A model generated the notes under the pieces. The model ran no database searches. It saw only the letters and a list, made by a program, of their open reading frames with translations, and had not been told where the DNA came from. This document shows, in pieces, positions 5,086 through 7,814 of a DNA stretch of 7,814 bases (positions are counted from its first letter, which is position 1; each line of letters begins with the position of its first letter). Origin of the DNA: Candidatus Aminicenantota bacterium (lineage in GTDB: Bacteria > Acidobacteriota > Aminicenantia > Aminicenantales > Aminicenantaceae); assembly GCA_030670375.1 (NCBI GenBank), contig DAOVBT010000079.1, positions 1 through 7,814 on the forward strand, written 5' to 3'. The translations under genes and the position numbers were made by a program.

Positions 5086-6240
5086 ATGAGAGATGTAGCC
5101 GTTATCGGAACAGGAATGACAAAATGGGGAGAGCTGTGGGAAAAGTCCATGAGAACGATTTTTGTGGAGACAGCTCTATTAGCTTTAAAAGATGCCGGTG
5201 TGGACCGAATCGATTCGATGTATGTCGGCTCGATGTCATCGGGATTGTTTGTCGGACAGGAACACATAGCGTCCCTATTGGCCGATTATTTGGGCCAGAC
5301 GCCGGTTCCTTCTACTAGGGTAGAAACCGCATGTGCTTCGGGAGGGCTGGCTTTCAGGCTCGGATTTATGGAGGTTGCTTCGGGGATGAGCGATGTGGTT
5401 TTGGTCAGCGGGATCGAGAAGATGACCGATGTTAACGGATATGAGGCGACCTATGCGTTGGGAACGGCCGCTGACCAGGAATATGAAGGTTACCATGGGA
5501 TCACTTTTCCAGGCCTGTATGCATTGATAGCCATGGCCCACATGGAAAAATACGGAACCACGCGCGAGCAGTTGGCCATGGTGGCTGTGAAAAATCATCG
5601 AAACGGAGCCAAAAATCCTCTGGCACAGTTTCCGTTTGAGACCACAATCGAAGCGGTTCTGAATTCTGTGATGGTGGCCGATCCTTTGAGGATCCTGGAT
5701 TGTTCACCGATCACGGATGGGGCCGCAGCCGTGATTCTTTGCCCTGTGGAGATGGCCCGCAAGATGGGAAAGCCTATTGTAAAAGTTATCGGAACGGGTC
5801 ATGCGACCGATTCCATCGCCTTGAGTTCGAGGAAAGATGTCACATGGCTCGAGGCCACGTACCAGGCAGGAAAAGCCGCCTACGAAATGGCCGGAAAAAA
5901 GCCTGAAGATATCGATGTGCTCGAGGTCCATGATTGTTTCACAATCGCAGAGATATGCGTGATGGAAGCTCTGGGTATAGTGGAGAAAGGACAGGCTGGC
6001 AAGGCTGTCGAGGAAGGATTGACAGCAATGGAGGGCAAAATCCCGATAAACACGAGCGGCGGGTTGAAGTCCAAAGGCCATCCGGTGGGTGCTACAGGCG
6101 TAGCGCAGATTATCGAAATTATGAAACAACTGTGTGGCGAATCAGGCGAGAGACAGGTCAAGGATGCCAAGGTTGGAATGACCCAAAACATGGGCGGAAG
6201 CGGTGGCAGCGCTGTGGTTCATATTTTTGAAAAGGAATAA
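5086..6240 (+). CDS. acetyl-CoA C-acetyltransferase (thiolase), SCP2/archaeal-type
   Basis: The product has 384 residues. ATG at 5086 is preceded by TAGGAGG, which overlaps the HMG-CoA synthase stop. The thiolase nucleophile is Cys83 in VETACASGGLAFR. The C-terminal active-site loops are VHDCFTIAE (His282, Cys284) and SGGLKSKGHPVGATG (His332), followed by NMGGSGGSA near the end. The HDCF motif and the lack of the classical C-terminal CxG cysteine place it in the SCP-x/archaeal thiolase group rather than with AtoB/PhaA. The likely reaction is condensation of two acetyl-CoA to acetoacetyl-CoA, handed directly to the neighbouring HMG-CoA synthase via the DUF35 bridge. The reverse, thiolysis, is also possible in catabolism. 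Other SCP2-like thiolases use longer or branched acyl-CoA, so substrate certainty rests on the gene neighbourhood. Confidence 0.92.
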   Translation: MRDVAVIGTGMTKWGELWEKSMRTIFVETALLALKDAGVDRIDSMYVGSMSSGLFVGQEHIASLLADYLGQTPVPSTRVETACASGGLAFRLGFMEVASGMSDVVLVSGIEKMTDVNGYEATYALGTAADQEYEGYHGITFPGLYALIAMAHMEKYGTTREQLAMVAVKNHRNGAKNPLAQFPFETTIEAVLNSVMVADPLRILDCSPITDGAAAVILCPVEMARKMGKPIVKVIGTGHATDSIALSSRKDVTWLEATYQAGKAAYEMAGKKPEDIDVLEVHDCFTIAEICVMEALGIVEKGQAGKAVEEGLTAMEGKIPINTSGGLKSKGHPVGATGVAQIIEIMKQLCGESGERQVKDAKVGMTQNMGGSGGSAVVHIFEKE

Positions 6241-6254
6241 GGAAGGAGAAAAAA

Positions 6255-6653
6255 ATGCCAACACCATCAAGATATTGGAGAGAGATTCCTCAAAGGTACC
6301 GGTTCGAAACCAACCAGTGCGCAAAATGCGGACTGAAATTTTTTCCTCCTCGTCTGATCTGCCCGGAGTGCAAGAATCAAGAGCTGGAAGAAGCCAAAAT
6401 CGAAGAAAAGGGAAAGCTGCTCACCTATACCATCATCCGTGTCCCTCCCCATCAGTATGTCGATCAAGCTCCTTATGCCGTCGGGATCGCTGAATTGGAT
6501 GACGGTGTGAAATTGACCGGACAGATCGTGGATTGTGATTTTGACGATCTTAAGATCGGAATGCGGCTGAAGTTGGAGTTTCGGAAAGTTTTTCAAGAGG
6601 GCGAATCCGGCATCCTCTGCTACGGATACAAATTCGTTCCGGATGAATTATAA
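6255..6653 (+). CDS. DUF35 zinc-ribbon/OB-fold acyl-CoA-binding protein
   Basis: The product has 132 residues. The start at ATG 6255 is fixed by AAGGAG 6 bases upstream, 14 bases after the thiolase stop. The N-terminal helix (SRYWREIPQRYRF) is the family's thiolase/synthase-contacting segment. It is followed by a four-cysteine rubredoxin-like zinc ribbon, Cys22-x2-Cys25 and Cys36-x2-Cys39 (CAKCGLKFFPP, CPECKN). The OB-fold runs from about residue 52 to the end: GKLLTYTIIRVPPHQY, PYAVGIAELDDGVKLTGQI, and LKIGMRLKLEFRKV. In the archaeal thiolase/HMG-CoA synthase complex this protein holds the two enzymes together and lines the shared CoA channel. It has no catalytic residues of its own. It is probably the last gene of this transcription unit, since a 124-base gap follows. 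Confidence 0.92.
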   Translation: MPTPSRYWREIPQRYRFETNQCAKCGLKFFPPRLICPECKNQELEEAKIEEKGKLLTYTIIRVPPHQYVDQAPYAVGIAELDDGVKLTGQIVDCDFDDLKIGMRLKLEFRKVFQEGESGILCYGYKFVPDEL

Positions 6654-6676
6654 CTCCCAGTTATATAATTTTTGAA

Positions 6677-6722
6677 AAAGGCCAAAGAATTTACTAGGAG
6701 TAAAGTTAGTCCTCTAGCCTTT
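6677..6722 (+). terminator. weak stem-loop after the DUF35 gene, possible terminator
   Basis: AAAGGC (6677-6682) can pair with GCCTTT (6717-6722). Inside, AGGA (6696-6699) can pair with TCCT (6710-6713). The stem is interrupted and is followed by ATTGTTTG rather than a clean T-run, so it is at best an inefficient terminator. It may let some transcription continue into the carboxylase gene. Confidence 0.25.
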
Positions 6723-6743
6723 ATTGTTTGACTGACATATAAT
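6715..6743 (+). promoter_or_regulatory. candidate housekeeping-type promoter for the carboxyltransferase gene
   Basis: A perfect TATAAT (6738-6743) lies 17 bases after a weak -35, TAGCCT (6715-6720, three of six consensus positions). Transcription would start near 6750, giving a leader of about 28 bases with GGGAG (6766-6770) as ribosome site 7 bases before ATG 6778. It was found by eye. Perfect -10 matches occur by chance in AT-rich gaps; a second TATAAT at 6664-6669 has no -35. Confidence 0.35.
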
Positions 6744-6777
6744 TTGGGGCGGCTTTAATTTTTTTGGGAGTGAGACC

Positions 6778-7814
6778 ATGTACAGAATCGAGAGCAAGGT
6801 CGATACTGAGAGTAAGGAATATAAAAAAAACTATAAGAGTTTGAAAAAAGAAGTCGAGTTCTACGAAAAAAGGCTTGCCAAGATTCAGGAAGGCGGGCCC
6901 AAAAAATACCGCGATCTCCACAAGTCACGGAAAAAACTCCTGGTGAGAGAAAGACTGGATAAAATCTTCGACAAAAACACACCTTTCCTCGAGCTGAGCG
7001 CTCTCGGTGCTTACGACCTATACGAAAACGAAGCCCCCAGCGCAGGAGTCGTGACCGGGATCGGAGTGGTTCATGGGAGAGAAGTTCTGGTTGTGGCCAA
7101 CGATGCCACGGTCAAGGGCGGGACCTATTTTCCGATGACCATCAAGAAACACATCCGGGCCCAACAGGTCGCTCTGGAAAACCGTTTGCCGTGCATCTAT
7201 CTGGTCGACTCCGGAGGGATTTTTCTTCCGCTTCAAGCCGGGACCTTCCCGGATAAAGAGCATTTTGGACGCATTTTCTACAACCAGGCCAGGCTTTCGG
7301 CTCTCGGTATCCCGCAGATTTCGATCGTGATGGGCTCTTGCACGGCAGGAGGGGCTTATGTGCCGGCCATGAGCGATGAGACCGTGATTGTCCGCCAGCA
7401 GGGAACCATTTTCATCGGAGGGCCTCCGCTGGTCAAGGCCGCCACAGGAGTGGATGTATCGGATGAGGATCTGGGTGGTGCGGATGTGCACTGCCGGATC
7501 TCGGGTGTGTCCGATTATTATGCCCAGAATGATTCCCATGCTCTCGAGATAGCCCGGAACATCGTCGAGACATTGGACCCTCCTAAAAAGTTTGAGTTGG
7601 ATATGGCCGAACCCGAGAACCCTTATTATAATCCCGAAGAACTTTACGGGATCATTCCTCAGGATACACGCAAACCCTACGATTCCAGGGAGGTCATCGC
7701 GCGGCTCGTGGATGGCAGCCGGTTCCAGGAATTCAAGGAACATTACGGACAAACTATCGTGTGCGGATTTGCCCGCATTTTGGGCTATCCTGTCGGTATT
7801 TTGGCCAACAACGG
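6778..7814 (+). CDS. acyl-CoA carboxylase carboxyltransferase subunit, methylcrotonyl-CoA carboxylase beta-like (3' end outside window)
   Basis: The frame is open from ATG 6778 to the right edge: 345 complete codons of a family usually about 510-560 residues long, so roughly the last third is missing. The subunit transfers the carboxyl group from carboxybiotin to an acyl-CoA. A Lys/Glu-rich N-terminal helical region (about 7-65, ending HKSRKKLLVRERLDKIFD) leads into the first crotonase-like domain: SAGVVTGIGVVHGREVLVV (88-106), NDATVKGGTYFP (108-119), DSGGIFLPLQAG (144-155), HFGRIFYNQARLSA (162-175) and GSCTAGGAYVPAMSDE (186-201). The stretch ATGVDVSDEDLGGADVHC (222-239) and the HFGRIFYNQAR motif favour the methylcrotonyl/geranyl-CoA type over propionyl-CoA carboxylase. 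The biotin carboxylase partner is not in the window. Placement beside HMG-CoA synthase fits methylcrotonyl-CoA chemistry, which is two steps from HMG-CoA. Confidence 0.9.
   Translation, partial: MYRIESKVDTESKEYKKNYKSLKKEVEFYEKRLAKIQEGGPKKYRDLHKSRKKLLVRERLDKIFDKNTPFLELSALGAYDLYENEAPSAGVVTGIGVVHGREVLVVANDATVKGGTYFPMTIKKHIRAQQVALENRLPCIYLVDSGGIFLPLQAGTFPDKEHFGRIFYNQARLSALGIPQISIVMGSCTAGGAYVPAMSDETVIVRQQGTIFIGGPPLVKAATGVDVSDEDLGGADVHCRISGVSDYYAQNDSHALEIARNIVETLDPPKKFELDMAEPENPYYNPEELYGIIPQDTRKPYDSREVIARLVDGSRFQEFKEHYGQTIVCGFARILGYPVGILANN

Noticed and set aside
7018..7752. Minus-strand frame of 244 codons under the carboxyltransferase gene
   Set aside because: The plus strand encodes unmistakable carboxyltransferase motifs throughout; the antisense frame is a codon-bias shadow.
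1..7814. CRISPR array, tRNA or rRNA genes
   Set aside because: There are no regularly spaced direct repeats, no cloverleaf-like segments and no rRNA-like stretches. Almost all of the window is accounted for by protein genes.

Overview
The window is bacterial. It has strong Shine-Dalgarno sites ahead of tightly packed genes, an ECF sigma factor with a zinc-finger anti-sigma factor, and roughly even base composition. The sequence does not name the species. An HMG-CoA synthase, thiolase and DUF35 set of the type best known from archaea, plus a palindromic GGGGTCAA...-type intergenic repeat, would suit an anaerobic, amino-acid or fatty-acid using lineage such as Acidobacteriota/Aminicenantes or Desulfobacterota. 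That assignment is a low-confidence inference.

Left part (1-3607). An unrecognised plus-strand ORF (1-507), possibly cut by the window edge, converges on a five-gene minus-strand operon and overlaps its end by 4 bases. In transcription order the operon is: ECF sigma factor (3607-3047), membrane anti-sigma factor with a zinc-binding ZAS motif (3057-2545, overlapping the sigma gene by 11 bases), a multi-pass membrane protein with a LiaI/DUF5668-like C-terminal half (2530-2036), a small two-helix protein related to that half (2022-1816), and a membrane-anchored DUF4097-like beta-repeat protein (1811-504). Gaps are 4-14 bases. This looks like a self-contained envelope-stress unit: the anti-sigma factor holds the sigma factor at the membrane, and the last three genes are the likely effectors or sensors. 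A GGAAC-17-CGTC motif just upstream suggests that the sigma factor controls its own operon.

Middle (3608-4029). The divergent intergenic region holds a 135-bp element with perfect 27-bp inverted ends, probably a non-autonomous REPIN/MITE-like repeat.

Right part (4030-7814). Archaeal-type HMG-CoA synthase, thiolase and a DUF35 zinc-ribbon/OB-fold protein form one plus-strand operon. In archaea these three proteins form a channelled complex making HMG-CoA from acetyl-CoA. After a 124-base gap with a candidate promoter comes a carboxyltransferase subunit closely resembling methylcrotonyl-CoA carboxylase beta, cut by the right edge. All four act around HMG-CoA, so the region may serve leucine breakdown, the mevalonate route, or an HMG-CoA to branched acyl-CoA route. 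The window alone does not decide the direction.
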